The notes under the pieces are model-generated. The model searched no databases. It was not told where the DNA came from and saw nothing but the letters and a program-made list of their open reading frames with translations. 64,000 nucleotides of DNA from Lysinibacter cavernae (lineage in GTDB: Bacteria > Actinomycetota > Actinomycetes > Actinomycetales > Microbacteriaceae): assembly GCF_011758565.1 (NCBI RefSeq), contig NZ_JAAMOX010000001.1:2085838-2149837 (forward strand), read 5' to 3'. Position 1 is the first letter of the stretch. The number at the start of each line of letters is the position of its first letter. Both the position numbers and the translations under genes were made by a program. This document shows, one piece after another, positions 1-8,690 of this stretch.

Positions 1-1
1 C

Positions 2-127
2 AATTCGGGCAAGATCGATCTCGACAGCCTTGTCACCGGCCGCTTTGGGCTCGACGAGGTGGATGCCGCGCTCAACTCAACCGCCGACGAGACGGCCCTC
101 AAATCTGTGGTGATCCCAACCCGCTAG
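2..127 (+). CDS. Zinc-type alcohol dehydrogenase, C-terminal fragment
   Basis: The open frame enters from the left edge and gives 41 residues ending in SVVIPTR before a TAG stop. The pattern of 'G(K/R)IDLDSLVTGRFGLDEVDAAL' type, where a loop names the next oxidising subdomain, is the normal C-terminus of medium-chain zinc alcohol dehydrogenases. The catalytic part lies outside the window, so substrate cannot be inferred. Its stop overlaps the stop of the convergent dehydrogenase at 124, leaving no room for a terminator between them. Confidence 0.75.
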   Translation, partial: NSGKIDLDSLVTGRFGLDEVDAALNSTADETALKSVVIPTR

Positions 128-1272
128 CGCGGAGCCAGCAACCGCCGCACGACGGTCCCCGAAGCGAGCGCATCGAGGGCCTCATTAAGTTCGGTGAGCG
201 GCACGGTGTCGGTGTGCAGTACCTCCATCGGCAGGGCGCCGTCTCGCCACAGCCGGACGTAGTCGGGGATGTCCTCCTTCGGGATGGCATCCCCCATATA
301 CGAACCAAGCAAGCGTTTTCCCGCGCCAGCAAACTGAAGCGCCTGAACAGAGAGCTGTTGGTCTGGATGCGGGAGCCCAACCGAAACGACGGCCCCGCCT
401 CTGGCAAGGAGCGAAAGGCAGGCCTCGATGACCCGTGCGCTTCCGACGGCTTCGATGGCGACATCCACCCCGCCAGGTAGGCTGTGGGCCGCAACAAGTT
501 CTGCGGCCTGCTCTGGCGTTCCGCACACGGTTGCACCGGCCGCGAGCGCGAGCGCGTGCTTTTCCGTGTTTGGGTCAATAGCGATCACGGTGCAGTTTCT
601 GATGGTCGCGGCGGCCATGATCGCCGCAAGCCCAACGGCCCCGAGCCCAAACACGATGACGGACTGGCCTTCGGCGACCGCGGCGGTCCGAAAGACCGCT
701 CCCATTCCGGTGAGGGCTGCGCAGCCGAAGAGCGCGGCAACCTCAAACGGCACGTCGGAGTCGACCCGCACGACCGATGATTCGGCCACAACTGCGTACT
801 CGGCAAACGCCGATACGCCGAGGTGGTGATTCACTCGCTGGCCGTCCGCGTCGCGGAGTACTGCGGGCCCGTGCAGCAAGTCCCCACTCCCGTTGGTTTC
901 AGCAGCCACCGAGCAGAGGGCTGGGCGCCCGGCGTTGCATTCTCGGCAGTTGCCGCAGCTCGGCACAAAAACAAGGACAACCCGGTCGCCGGGGACAACC
1001 GAGTCCACTCCTGTCCCAACGGCGTCAATCACGCCAGCGGCCTCGTGACCAAGGGCCATTGGCAGCGGGCGGGGGCGGGAGCCGTTGACCACCGACAGGT
1101 CAGAGTGGCACAGGCTTGCACGTTCAATGCGAACCAGCACCTCCCCCGCCCTCGGCGCTGGCAGCGTCAACGATTCAAAGCTCAACGGCTGGCTCGTGGC
1201 GTAGGGCGCTGTTGCCGTTTGCGTTCTGAGTACCGCGGCCGTGATCGACCGAGCCGCCGTAGCGCTAGTCAT
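124..1272 (-). CDS. Zinc-dependent alcohol dehydrogenase (class III-like MDR)
   Basis: A 382-residue medium-chain dehydrogenase/reductase. The catalytic zinc ligands are visible as Cys55-His56 and GHE (His76-Glu77). The structural-zinc cysteines are Cys106, Cys109, Cys112 and Cys120. The Rossmann motif GLGAVG sits about halfway along. The spacing matches the formaldehyde/aryl-alcohol class III branch. I chose the ATG at 1272 because it overlaps the upstream monooxygenase gene by 8 bases and the protein begins there in a family-like way; the frame stays open further upstream. It is the last gene of the polyol operon and probably oxidises or reduces a pathway alcohol/aldehyde using NAD(P). The substrate is unknown. 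Confidence 0.85.
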   Translation of the reverse strand: MTSATAARSITAAVLRTQTATAPYATSQPLSFESLTLPAPRAGEVLVRIERASLCHSDLSVVNGSRPRPLPMALGHEAAGVIDAVGTGVDSVVPGDRVVLVFVPSCGNCRECNAGRPALCSVAAETNGSGDLLHGPAVLRDADGQRVNHHLGVSAFAEYAVVAESSVVRVDSDVPFEVAALFGCAALTGMGAVFRTAAVAEGQSVIVFGLGAVGLAAIMAAATIRNCTVIAIDPNTEKHALALAAGATVCGTPEQAAELVAAHSLPGGVDVAIEAVGSARVIEACLSLLARGGAVVSVGLPHPDQQLSVQALQFAGAGKRLLGSYMGDAIPKEDIPDYVRLWRDGALPMEVLHTDTVPLTELNEALDALASGTVVRRLLAPR

Positions 1273-1570
1273 TGGAGGCCCCAACGTAGCTTTCGATATA
1301 GCGATCTTCAAGCAGCGGGATGATCTTGCCCACGCCAATCTCCTGAAAATGAGCGCTCTCGCGGTGGGCCGCGAAGCCAGCCTCGTCGGTGTAGCGCTCA
1401 AGGATCACGATGTGGTTTGGGTCCTCCGCATCCTGGAAGAAGTTATACAACAGGTTGGCAGGCTCCGTTCGGCTCGCGGCGGCGAGCTGTGCCAACAGCG
1501 GCAACACGGCAGGGGTGTTTCCCGCGGCAACCGTGTAGTGGGCGATTACTTGAAAATAGGGTGATGACAT
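1265..1570 (-). CDS. Antibiotic biosynthesis monooxygenase (ABM) domain protein
   Basis: A 101-residue single-domain protein with the ABM/dimeric alpha-beta-barrel pattern: a start like 'VIAHYTVAAGN', a central 'EPANLLYNFFQDAEDPN' strand with 'VILERYTDEAGFAAH', and an acidic-aromatic C-terminus. Such proteins are cofactor-free monooxygenases or small-molecule scavengers and are common in carbon-catabolic operons. The ATG at 1570 is preceded by GAAAGA. The ORF stays open further upstream, but that part lacks family character and would overlap glpP. Its role in this operon is not clear; a detoxifying role for a reactive carbonyl intermediate is only a guess. Confidence 0.8.
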   Translation of the reverse strand: MSSPYFQVIAHYTVAAGNTPAVLPLLAQLAAASRTEPANLLYNFFQDAEDPNHIVILERYTDEAGFAAHRESAHFQEIGVGKIIPLLEDRYIESYVGASND

Positions 1571-1583
1571 CGTTGTTCTTTCA

Positions 1584-2204
1584 CTAGGGGGCTTGTGAGG
1601 AAGGATCGTTGGCGGTTTTTGCGGCCCTTGTGATGCGCCAGAGCTCGGCATCGCTCGTCGAGACCCCGCGAGCGCCTGCGCGAAGGGCTGCAACAACATC
1701 CGCTTTTGATTGCACAAAACCGGCGGCAATGAACGGGGAGAGCCCTGCGAGGTCAGACTCGCTCATTGACGCAACAACAGGCCATGGCATGAGTTGCACG
1801 TAGTGCGGTTTGCTCTGAGCCACGGAGTTGATGCTGCGAGGAAGGGTCGAGCGGTCGGTAATGAACACCTTTTGCATGGTCACCATCCCGAGGGCATTGG
1901 CCCGCTGCACCAGCATCGACCTGGTGGTCACGATTCCTGAGGTGCCAATGCGTCTGAGGTACTCAACGCCCGCTTTATCTTGCGCGAGGCCGTCGCAGCT
2001 GTCGAGGTTCACAAAGGCAAATTTCTCGGCCTGGCCGAGTGCAGAAAGCAGCGGCTCAAGATCGGGTAGGGCGATGTTCGCAACAATCACAACCGGCGCT
2101 GGGCTTGCCGTCACGTGCGGCAGCTGGTCGATTCCATAGAGCGACGCAACTACCGGATGCTTCTGCAGCATCTGTTCGAGCAGGCGGAGCGCCTCTGTCA
2201 TCAT
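1584..2204 (-). CDS. glpP: GlpP-family glycerol-3-phosphate-responsive antiterminator
   Basis: A 206-residue TIM-barrel-like protein of the GlpP family. Recognisable blocks are 'KFAFVNLDSCDGLAQDKAGVEYL', 'GIVTTRSMLVQRANALGMVTMQKVFITD', 'MPWPV', 'PFIAAGFVQSKADVVAALRAGARGVSTSD' and a terminal LW. In Bacillus, GlpP bound to glycerol-3-phosphate prevents termination in the glpD leader. Here it sits inside a glpK/glpD-like operon, consistent with control by the pathway's own phosphate ester. A very long inverted repeat (2255-2327) lies immediately upstream of its start. RNA-binding residues cannot be judged by eye. The family also includes uncharacterised actinobacterial members. Confidence 0.85.
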   Translation of the reverse strand: MMTEALRLLEQMLQKHPVVASLYGIDQLPHVTASPAPVVIVANIALPDLEPLLSALGQAEKFAFVNLDSCDGLAQDKAGVEYLRRIGTSGIVTTRSMLVQRANALGMVTMQKVFITDRSTLPRSINSVAQSKPHYVQLMPWPVVASMSESDLAGLSPFIAAGFVQSKADVVAALRAGARGVSTSDAELWRITRAAKTANDPSSQAP

Positions 2205-2254
2205 CTACCTTCCAGGCCACACACAGCGGCATCATTGAGCGGTGGGGGGCGACA

Positions 2255-2327
2255 ACCTGCATCTCTTTGTGAGTTTCTGCGCAACAAAGCGGGTTCTCTC
2301 TGCAAAAACTCGCAAAGAGATGCAGGT
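2255..2327 (-). promoter_or_regulatory. Long inverted repeat between flavoprotein and glpP genes
   Basis: Arms 2255-2280 and 2302-2327 pair at 24 of 26 positions around a 21-base loop; both imperfect positions would be G-U/A-C type in RNA. On the minus strand it directly follows the flavoprotein stop (2337) and precedes the glpP start (2204). There is no following T-run, so it is not a standard intrinsic terminator. It may be an RNA stem acting as processing site, 3' stabiliser or GlpP target. Confidence 0.7.
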
Positions 2328-2336
2328 ATCGGTGAG

Positions 2337-3869
2337 CTACGAGGCGTCGAGCCCGAGTTTACCGGGGTTGAGCAGGTTTTTTGGGTCGAGCGCTTGCTTC
2401 ACCGCCCGCAGCACCTCGAAGCCTGCACCGAGCGACGGCTGCATGTACGGTGCCCGCAGCAGGCCAACCCCGTGGTGGTGGCTGAGGGTGGCCCCGTGGC
2501 GAAGAATGACCTCGTTTGCGGCATCCCACGCGGCCCGATACCAGGCGGCCCTGTCCTCAAACGCGACGTCGCCGCGCAGCGAGAAGTAGAGGCACGCGCT
2601 GTCAACGTAGGCGTGTGACTGGTGGGCCGACCCAGCAAGGGTACCCGGCACCGCATTGATCGCCGCAACAACCTCGTCGTATATGGCGGGCAGGTCTTTC
2701 CAACAGCCGATCATCTCAAGCGTGTCGGCGACAAAGCCGGGGCTGCGCTTGAAGCCCTCCGCGCTCTTGCCCGTGAGGTACCTGGTGTCGAGCCAGCGCT
2801 CGAAAATAGCCTCGTCGTCAAGACGTGTACCGGTGGTTTCGCAGACCCGCTCGCTGATGAGCAGCCCGGCATCCACCAGCTCTGATGGCCCCTCATCCGC
2901 GACCAGCAACACGTTGGTATCTGGCAGGTCAAACTGCACGCCCGATTCGAGGTTGTCGTAGAGGCGAAGTGCCGCAGGGGTCGCGCCCTGCTGCATGATC
3001 TGGCGGCAAGCCTCAAGGCCATCAGCAAACGTATCGAAGCCGTACGCTATCGCTCGGCCGTACGCGGGGAGGCGGTGTAGCTTGAAGCGGATAGTCGTGA
3101 TGACGCCGAGCGTGCCCTCAGAACCGATGAACAGTTGTTGCAGGTCAGAGCCCACCGCTGCGCGCGCGCTGTTGCCAACCGTGATGAGGTCGCCGTTGGC
3201 AAGCACAACGTCCATGCCGTAGACCATGTCCTCGATCTTGCCGTAGCGGGTCGACAGCTGCCCAGCCCCGCGGCAGGCGACCCAGCCGCCAACCGTTGAG
3301 ATGCCATACGACGACGGCCAGTGGCCCATCGTCATGCCAAAACGCGACTGGATGAGCTCCTCAAAGATGTCGCCAAACATCCCGGCCTCAACCTCAACGA
3401 TTTGGCTCACGTCGTCAAAGCTCATAAAGCGGTTGAGCTCGCACACGTCGAGCACGATTCCGCCGCGCACTGGCAGCGATGCGCCCGTCACGTTGCTGCG
3501 ACCAGCCGAAACGGTCACCGGGATGTTTGCGGCATCAGCGATGCGCATGACCTGCTGCACCTGTTCCGTTGACGAAACTGCCACGATCACGGCGCTCGAC
3601 GTCGCTGGGCGCCCGCCGGTCTCCGCGATCATGCTGCCGGCCCACCAGTCGCGGGTGCCGGCAACAACATCGGCAGATTCGGTGACGAGGCTGTCGGCGA
3701 CCTCGGACAGCTGGGCACGGACGGCCTCAGGAACGACAACGGGGTCGATCTCGAAGTAGGCCTCGCCGTCAGCCTTCGCAACGGATGCCGCGTAGTGCGG
3801 CTGCGTGGCAGCGCCAACGGTGTAATTGCCTCGGTTGTAGCCGCGCTTGACGGCTTCTTTACTCATCAT
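2337..3869 (-). CDS. FAD-binding oxidase, alkyl-dihydroxyacetonephosphate-synthase-like
   Basis: A 510-residue flavoprotein of the VAO/PCMH family. The N-terminal half carries the FAD-binding_4 fold ('VTVSAGRSNVTGASLPVRGG', then 'GGWVACRGAGQLSTRYGKIEDMV'). The C-terminal cap ends with a His-His-His-Gly motif at residues 464-467 and the usual 'LDPKNLLNPGKLG'. The triple histidine is characteristic of alkylglycerone-phosphate synthases and of their bacterial relatives. It overlaps the GlpD-like gene by ATGA (3866-3869). In this operon a role on a glycerol-phosphate-like ester or a polyol oxidation product is likely; ether-lipid synthesis is not implied by sequence alone. Confidence 0.8.
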   Translation of the reverse strand: MMSKEAVKRGYNRGNYTVGAATQPHYAASVAKADGEAYFEIDPVVVPEAVRAQLSEVADSLVTESADVVAGTRDWWAGSMIAETGGRPATSSAVIVAVSSTEQVQQVMRIADAANIPVTVSAGRSNVTGASLPVRGGIVLDVCELNRFMSFDDVSQIVEVEAGMFGDIFEELIQSRFGMTMGHWPSSYGISTVGGWVACRGAGQLSTRYGKIEDMVYGMDVVLANGDLITVGNSARAAVGSDLQQLFIGSEGTLGVITTIRFKLHRLPAYGRAIAYGFDTFADGLEACRQIMQQGATPAALRLYDNLESGVQFDLPDTNVLLVADEGPSELVDAGLLISERVCETTGTRLDDEAIFERWLDTRYLTGKSAEGFKRSPGFVADTLEMIGCWKDLPAIYDEVVAAINAVPGTLAGSAHQSHAYVDSACLYFSLRGDVAFEDRAAWYRAAWDAANEVILRHGATLSHHHGVGLLRAPYMQPSLGAGFEVLRAVKQALDPKNLLNPGKLGLDAS

Positions 3870-5539
3870 CGTGTTTCTCCCATCAGCACCGCGCGCTCGT
3901 GCGCGGTTGAGTGTGTGTAATCGGTAACTTGTTGCTGCACCTGCGCGTCGGAGAGCCCAAGCTCGGCCTGCAGCAGCTCGCCAACGCGGGCGGCGGCGCG
4001 TGCCGAGGCATCCCTCGCCATGATGCGCGACCGGGTGCGGCGCGACAGGATGTCGTCAACGTTGCGGGCCAGCTCGTGCCTGGCCGAGTAGATGACCTCG
4101 GCTTCGAGGTACGGAAGCCCCTCAACGATTGGGGCGTCGAGCGACGGGTCGGCAGACAGGATGTCCGTGACAAACCGCGCCTCGGTTCCGTACCGCTCGC
4201 CAAGGTGCGAGGCCAATCCGCCCGAGGCCACAACTGCCTCGGCGTCGTACCCGGCGGCGCCAAGCAGGTAGCCATTTTTGGTCTTCACTCGCTTGCGTTC
4301 GCCGAGCACTTTCTGGGCCGCGTCCACCGTCTGCTCTGCCATATGCCGCGACGTCGTGAGCTTGCCTCCAACAACCGTGACCAGGCCGTCGCGGTCGGTG
4401 CGGATCTCGTGGTTGCGCTTCACCTCAACCGTTTTGCCTCCCGGCGGGGCGACCAGCGGGCGGCAGCCGGCGATCGAGCCGAGCACATCCTCAGGCTCGA
4501 TATCAACGTTGAGCGCTGACCGCGCCCCGTCAAGCAGGAAGTCGAGTTCCTCGCGGTTGCAGTGCACGTCGTCAAGGTTGCCATTGTATTCTTCGTCGGT
4601 TGTGCCGAGGTAGGCGGTATCGCCCCAGCGGGTGATCGTGGCCCTGCGCGAACGGCCGGGAACCGGAATTGTCACGGTGCAGTCATTGCGGATCTTCATC
4701 CACGGCACCGCAACGTGCACCCCCTTCGCCGGGCGGATGTTCGGGGTGTCGGTATCCTTGCCAGCCCCCGTCCAGTCGCGCAGCCACACGCCGGTAGCGA
4801 CGATAACGGCGCCAGCGCTCGCGCGAATCTCGCGGCCATCCACCTCCGCGATGATGCCTGCGACCTTGCCACGCTCACGCGTCACCTCGGTCACTTTTGC
4901 GCCGTTGAGCACCGCGGCACCGTAGAACCCGGCGGTGCGGGCGAGGGCGAGCGTAAGGCGCGCGTCGTCGGCGCGGGCGTCGTAGTACATGAAGCCGCCG
5001 TCGAGGTGTTCCCCCTTGAACGTCGGGCAGTGGGTGAGCACTTCCTCCTTCGTGAGCTTCTGGTGCAGCACCCCCTCTCGCCATCCGCCGGCGAGATCGT
5101 ATGTCCAGAGCAGGCTCTCGAACCCCGCGGCAAGACGACGGTCAAAGACCCCGTTGTCTGAAAGCACGGGGAAGAGGAAGGGCAGGCGCTGCACGAGGTG
5201 CTGGGCATTCTTGCGCAGCCGCTGCCGCTCAAGCAGCGAGTGGCGCACGAGCGGCAGGTTGCCCTGCTCGATGTAGCGAAGCCCACCGTGAATCATTTTT
5301 GATGACTTCGAGGACGTGCCCGAGGCGAAGTCGTCTTTCTCAAGCAACGCAACCCGATAACCGCGCTGGGCGGCATCAAAGGCCGTGTACGCGCCCGTGA
5401 CGCCACCGCCGATGACAATCATGTCAAAGTGGCCGCCGTCAATGTGGTCAATCTGGTCGCTTCGCCTGAGGCTCAGCGGTTCGTCGGAGGCCATCCGTGC
5501 CCGGTCGGCCTTCGGCTTGCGTGAGGGTAGTCCCACCAT
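3866..5539 (-). CDS. glpD: FAD-dependent glycerol-3-phosphate dehydrogenase-like (GlpD/DAO family)
   Basis: A 557-residue GlpD-type dehydrogenase. It has the dinucleotide-binding GGGVTG at residues 44-49, the strongly conserved 'DFASGTSSKSSKMIHGGLRYIEQGN' block, a DAO substrate domain, and a C-terminal helical DAO_C domain ('SRRTRSRIMARDA'). It transfers electrons from glycerol-3-phosphate, or a related polyol phosphate, to the quinone pool at the membrane. The frame allows starts at Met1 or Met16; Met1 is listed. It is 77 bases downstream of the kinase gene and overlaps the flavoprotein gene, so kinase, dehydrogenase and flavoprotein are likely co-translated. Alternative substrates such as erythritol-phosphate cannot be excluded. 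Confidence 0.88.
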   Translation of the reverse strand: MVGLPSRKPKADRARMASDEPLSLRRSDQIDHIDGGHFDMIVIGGGVTGAYTAFDAAQRGYRVALLEKDDFASGTSSKSSKMIHGGLRYIEQGNLPLVRHSLLERQRLRKNAQHLVQRLPFLFPVLSDNGVFDRRLAAGFESLLWTYDLAGGWREGVLHQKLTKEEVLTHCPTFKGEHLDGGFMYYDARADDARLTLALARTAGFYGAAVLNGAKVTEVTRERGKVAGIIAEVDGREIRASAGAVIVATGVWLRDWTGAGKDTDTPNIRPAKGVHVAVPWMKIRNDCTVTIPVPGRSRRATITRWGDTAYLGTTDEEYNGNLDDVHCNREELDFLLDGARSALNVDIEPEDVLGSIAGCRPLVAPPGGKTVEVKRNHEIRTDRDGLVTVVGGKLTTSRHMAEQTVDAAQKVLGERKRVKTKNGYLLGAAGYDAEAVVASGGLASHLGERYGTEARFVTDILSADPSLDAPIVEGLPYLEAEVIYSARHELARNVDDILSRRTRSRIMARDASARAAARVGELLQAELGLSDAQVQQQVTDYTHSTAHERAVLMGETR

Positions 5540-5616
5540 GTGCTGTTCTTCTTCCGTAATAGTCGCTTATTCAATATGCGGCTGAGCCCGGTGCTGGGTC
5601 AGCGTCCGCCAGCGAG

Positions 5617-7125
5617 TCAGTGTGTGCGAACGAGTCCAAGTTCGCTTGCGATGCGCTGGCCCCATGCCGCGCGTCGTTCTTCCCTATCCGCCGAGCTGAT
5701 GCTCGGCTCAAAAACGTCTCCCCTACCGAGGGATGCGGCCGCGTCCTGCAGCGAATCCCACAACAGGCCGTCAGAACCGGCGAGAAAGGCGGCGCCCCTG
5801 AGGCTCGCCCCTTCCGAACCCGACAGCCGGCGCATAGGCACACCGATGAGGTCGGCCTGCATCTGGATGAGCGGGTCACTCGCCGACATTCCGCCGCCAA
5901 CCACAATCTCGGTGAGCGGCGTGCCAGCAACCTCAACGTCTGCCTCGGCGCTCGTCGCAACCGAGTGGGCGATGCCCTCGAGCACCGCGTAGGCGATCTC
6001 GGCGCGCGTCGTCGACATCTCAAACCCGGTCAGGGATGCCCTGGCGTTTGGTTCCATCACCGGCATCCGCAACCCGGTCAGGGCGGGAACAAAGCTCACG
6101 CCCTTCGACGACGAAACGGTTGCGGCAAGCTCGCTAATCTGGGCCGACGAATCGAACCAGCCGAGCGTGTTGCACAGCCAATCAAGGGCCGAACCCGTTG
6201 TGGCGGTGAACGTTTCGATTGCGAACACCGAGGTGTTGTGCTGCCGCCACGCGGTGAGCGTGAGCGCGCCGTCATACAAGCCCGGTTTGACCGGCGCTTT
6301 CGAACCAATCACGAGGTCAACAAAGCTCCCAGTGCCGTGCACGCACATCGCCTGCCCAGCGGTGAGGCAACCGAGCCCAACGGTTCCGGCGTGCTGGTCT
6401 CCCGCGGCCGCAAGAATCGGGACGCTGATGCCAAGCACGCCCGCGTTGGTCGTGCCGAGGTGCTGGGCATCCTGCGCCAGCTCAGGCAACAAATCGAGGG
6501 GAAAGCCGAGCGCCTGAATCCAGTCGGTTTCGTAGCGGTGTTCTGCGAGCACGTAGGCACCCGCAGAGGTCGCGTTGGTCGAGGTCGCGAAATAGCTTCG
6601 CTCCTCTGACAGGCTCCACAGCAGCCAGGTTTCGACCGTGCCAAATCCGAGCCGGCGCTCGCGGTATGCCTCGGCAACTTCCGGGGTTTCGCGCAGGTGA
6701 TGCGCGGCCCAGAGGTAGGGAGAACGCACGCCGGTTGGCCGACCGACGAGCGGGATGAGCCGCGCATCCCACTCCGAGCTCAGGTCTGCGAGCTCGTGAG
6801 AGTAGCGGCTGTCCTGCCACACCATCGCTGGCACAAGCGCCCTGCCGGTTGCCGTATCCCACAGCACGGTTGTTGCGCGCTGCGTGGCGATGGCGAGGCC
6901 GGTCAGCTCGACCCCGTCGCGGGCCGCACAGCTAATCACCGTGCGGCACGCGTCGATGGTTTGCTCGAGGATGATGTTGGCGTCTTGCTCAACAATCCCC
7001 GGTTGTGGGGTGCTCACCCGCAACGGCCGGTACTCAAGTGAGTGCACCGCGCCGTCGCGAGTGACCCAGGCCGCTCGCGTGCCCGTTGTGCCCTCGTCAA
7101 TTGCCAGAATCGCTGCGGTTGTCAT
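5617..7125 (-). CDS. glpK: Glycerol kinase-like FGGY sugar/polyol kinase
   Basis: A 502-residue FGGY kinase. It starts with 'ILAIDEGTTGTRAAW' (phosphate-1 loop), has 'ATQRATTVLWD', 'PAMVWQDSRYSHELADL', a 'GFGTVETWLLWSLS' block that matches GlpK's 'GTIDTWL', and a C-terminal ATPase half with 'TGSALDWLC' and 'VVGGGMSASDPLIQMQADLIG'. Overall this is closest to glycerol kinases, which make glycerol-3-phosphate. Replacement of DQGTTSSR by DEGTTGTR suggests a divergent member, and phosphorylation of another short polyol is possible. It lies 8 bases from the MFS transporter gene and upstream of glpD, the expected order of a glycerol-type catabolic operon. Confidence 0.85.
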   Translation of the reverse strand: MTTAAILAIDEGTTGTRAAWVTRDGAVHSLEYRPLRVSTPQPGIVEQDANIILEQTIDACRTVISCAARDGVELTGLAIATQRATTVLWDTATGRALVPAMVWQDSRYSHELADLSSEWDARLIPLVGRPTGVRSPYLWAAHHLRETPEVAEAYRERRLGFGTVETWLLWSLSEERSYFATSTNATSAGAYVLAEHRYETDWIQALGFPLDLLPELAQDAQHLGTTNAGVLGISVPILAAAGDQHAGTVGLGCLTAGQAMCVHGTGSFVDLVIGSKAPVKPGLYDGALTLTAWRQHNTSVFAIETFTATTGSALDWLCNTLGWFDSSAQISELAATVSSSKGVSFVPALTGLRMPVMEPNARASLTGFEMSTTRAEIAYAVLEGIAHSVATSAEADVEVAGTPLTEIVVGGGMSASDPLIQMQADLIGVPMRRLSGSEGASLRGAAFLAGSDGLLWDSLQDAAASLGRGDVFEPSISSADREERRAAWGQRIASELGLVRTH

Positions 7126-7133
7126 TTTCGCGC

Positions 7134-8588
7134 CTATCGCTGTGCTGCGGCCAGTTGGGCAGCCGCCTCGTGCTGCGCCGCGGCGTCGCTCTTAAACTGC
7201 GGGGCGTCAAGTTCCTCGTCAGGGCTCACGGCTGCTCGTGTTGGGTCCCACTTGATGATCGAGCACACGATGAACGCGATGAGCGGCACAACCGAGAGGA
7301 TGAGGAACGTCGGCCCTAGCCCGAGGTCTGCCTTCAGCAGGGGGAACACAAGCAGGCCGAGGGCCGCACCCATGCTGCCGAGCGCGCCGATCACGCCGTT
7401 CGCGCCGGCCCGAAGCTCACTGCGGAACGAGAGGGTCGACAGGCTCTTGCCGTTGGCACCCGGCCCGCCTGAGTGGAACAGGATAAACAGCGACGGCACC
7501 ACAAAGGCGAGCCAAATCGGCATTGTCTCGTAGAAGAACCCGAGCAATACGAGCATGACAAACACGGCGCCAAAGCCAATGGCCGAGGCTCGTCGCAGGC
7601 CAAACTTCTTGCCGATCACCGGAGACATGAAGCCTCCGAGGATTCCGAACAGGTTGAAGACGAGCGCCCCAAACGTTGCCACAATAAAGTCGGCACCAAA
7701 CAGTGTGAGGCTGATGATGGGCAGGTACCACCCGACCGCGAAGTACTGGATGGACTGCGCCATCTGCACGGTCGCAGCGAGGATCGTGCGTGGCAGGTAG
7801 GTTCCGCGGAAGATCAGCGCGATGTTTGCAAAGCCCTTTGTCGCCTGGTTGGTCACGGGGATGCGGTCGGCGAAGTCTGCTGCGGTGAACTGGTCGCCGT
7901 AGATGCGGTTCATCGAGAGGGTCGCGCGCTCAAGCTTTTCTTTGCGGGCCAGCCAGGTTGGGCTCTCGACCATCCAAATCATCTGGGCGATGAAGAGAAT
8001 GAACGCCACGATTCCGGCGGTTCCAACCGAGTAGCGCCAGATCGAGTCGCCGACGTTGAGGTTGTAAAACATCATGGCGAGCAGCAGGTTTGAGCAGACA
8101 GCCGTGTACCAAATGCCCTGCCAGGTGTTGAGGCGGCTCTTGAAGCGGGCCGGTGTGAACTCGGCGAGCAGCGCCATGGCGATCGCAAAGTCGATTCCGT
8201 AGGCCGCACCAACAAAGAAGCGCCCGGCAAGCACCATTTCAAAGCTCGGCGCAAACGCCGCAAGGCCGGCACCGATGAGCGCAAGGAACTTCGCAAACAC
8301 GAGCGGAGGGATGCGGCCCCATTTATCGGCGAGCCAGCCGCCGATGGGGTTGAACACAATGGCAACCCACGACGCGAGCGACGTGAGAATGGCCACCTGC
8401 GTTGGGCTGAGCTCCATGTCTCGCGTCATCGGCCCAAGCCCCGCGCTCAGCGCCGAGTTGGAGAACGCGTCAAGGAACAGCCCGCTGAGGGCGAGCCACC
8501 AAATGATGCCTGCGCGGCCGCGGATGCCTGGCTGCGCGTCAATGAACGAGACAACGTCTTTGACGCCTCGCAATACGTGATGGGACAA
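7134..8588 (-). CDS. MFS transporter (sugar/polyol importer-like)
   Basis: About 484 residues with around 12 hydrophobic segments. It has the MFS signature 'GGWLADKWGRIPPL' after TM2 and 'ARFKSRLNTWQGIW' in the first half, and a charged C-terminal tail rich in Ala. I place the start at a TTG (8588), preceded by AGAGAGG at good distance. The ORF can be extended to 8690 but that part overlaps the leader hairpin at 8669-8684 and is unlike a transporter N-terminus. It is the first gene of the operon and presumably imports the polyol that GlpK phosphorylates; there is no GlpF channel here. Confidence 0.82.
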   Translation of the reverse strand: MSHHVLRGVKDVVSFIDAQPGIRGRAGIIWWLALSGLFLDAFSNSALSAGLGPMTRDMELSPTQVAILTSLASWVAIVFNPIGGWLADKWGRIPPLVFAKFLALIGAGLAAFAPSFEMVLAGRFFVGAAYGIDFAIAMALLAEFTPARFKSRLNTWQGIWYTAVCSNLLLAMMFYNLNVGDSIWRYSVGTAGIVAFILFIAQMIWMVESPTWLARKEKLERATLSMNRIYGDQFTAADFADRIPVTNQATKGFANIALIFRGTYLPRTILAATVQMAQSIQYFAVGWYLPIISLTLFGADFIVATFGALVFNLFGILGGFMSPVIGKKFGLRRASAIGFGAVFVMLVLLGFFYETMPIWLAFVVPSLFILFHSGGPGANGKSLSTLSFRSELRAGANGVIGALGSMGAALGLLVFPLLKADLGLGPTFLILSVVPLIAFIVCSIIKWDPTRAAVSPDEELDAPQFKSDAAAQHEAAAQLAAAQR

Positions 8589-8668
8589 TGTCCGACCTCT
8601 CTGTCGGGAGATTCCTGTACAGAGATAGTGTCGTGACTTGTCGCCAAAAAAGAAAAGGGCAGAACAAA

Positions 8669-8684
8669 ACCTCCAACAGGAGGT
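8669..8684 (-). terminator. Terminator-like hairpin in the leader of the polyol operon
   Basis: A 6-bp stem (ACCTCC/GGAGGT, four-base loop) followed on the minus strand by TTTTGTT and further T-rich sequence. It lies about 80 bases before the TTG start of the transporter and just after a possible promoter. A terminator here, in an operon that encodes a GlpP-type antiterminator, is what GlpP control would need. Stem is short, so confidence is moderate. Confidence 0.5.
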
Positions 8685-8690
8685 CTCCAA

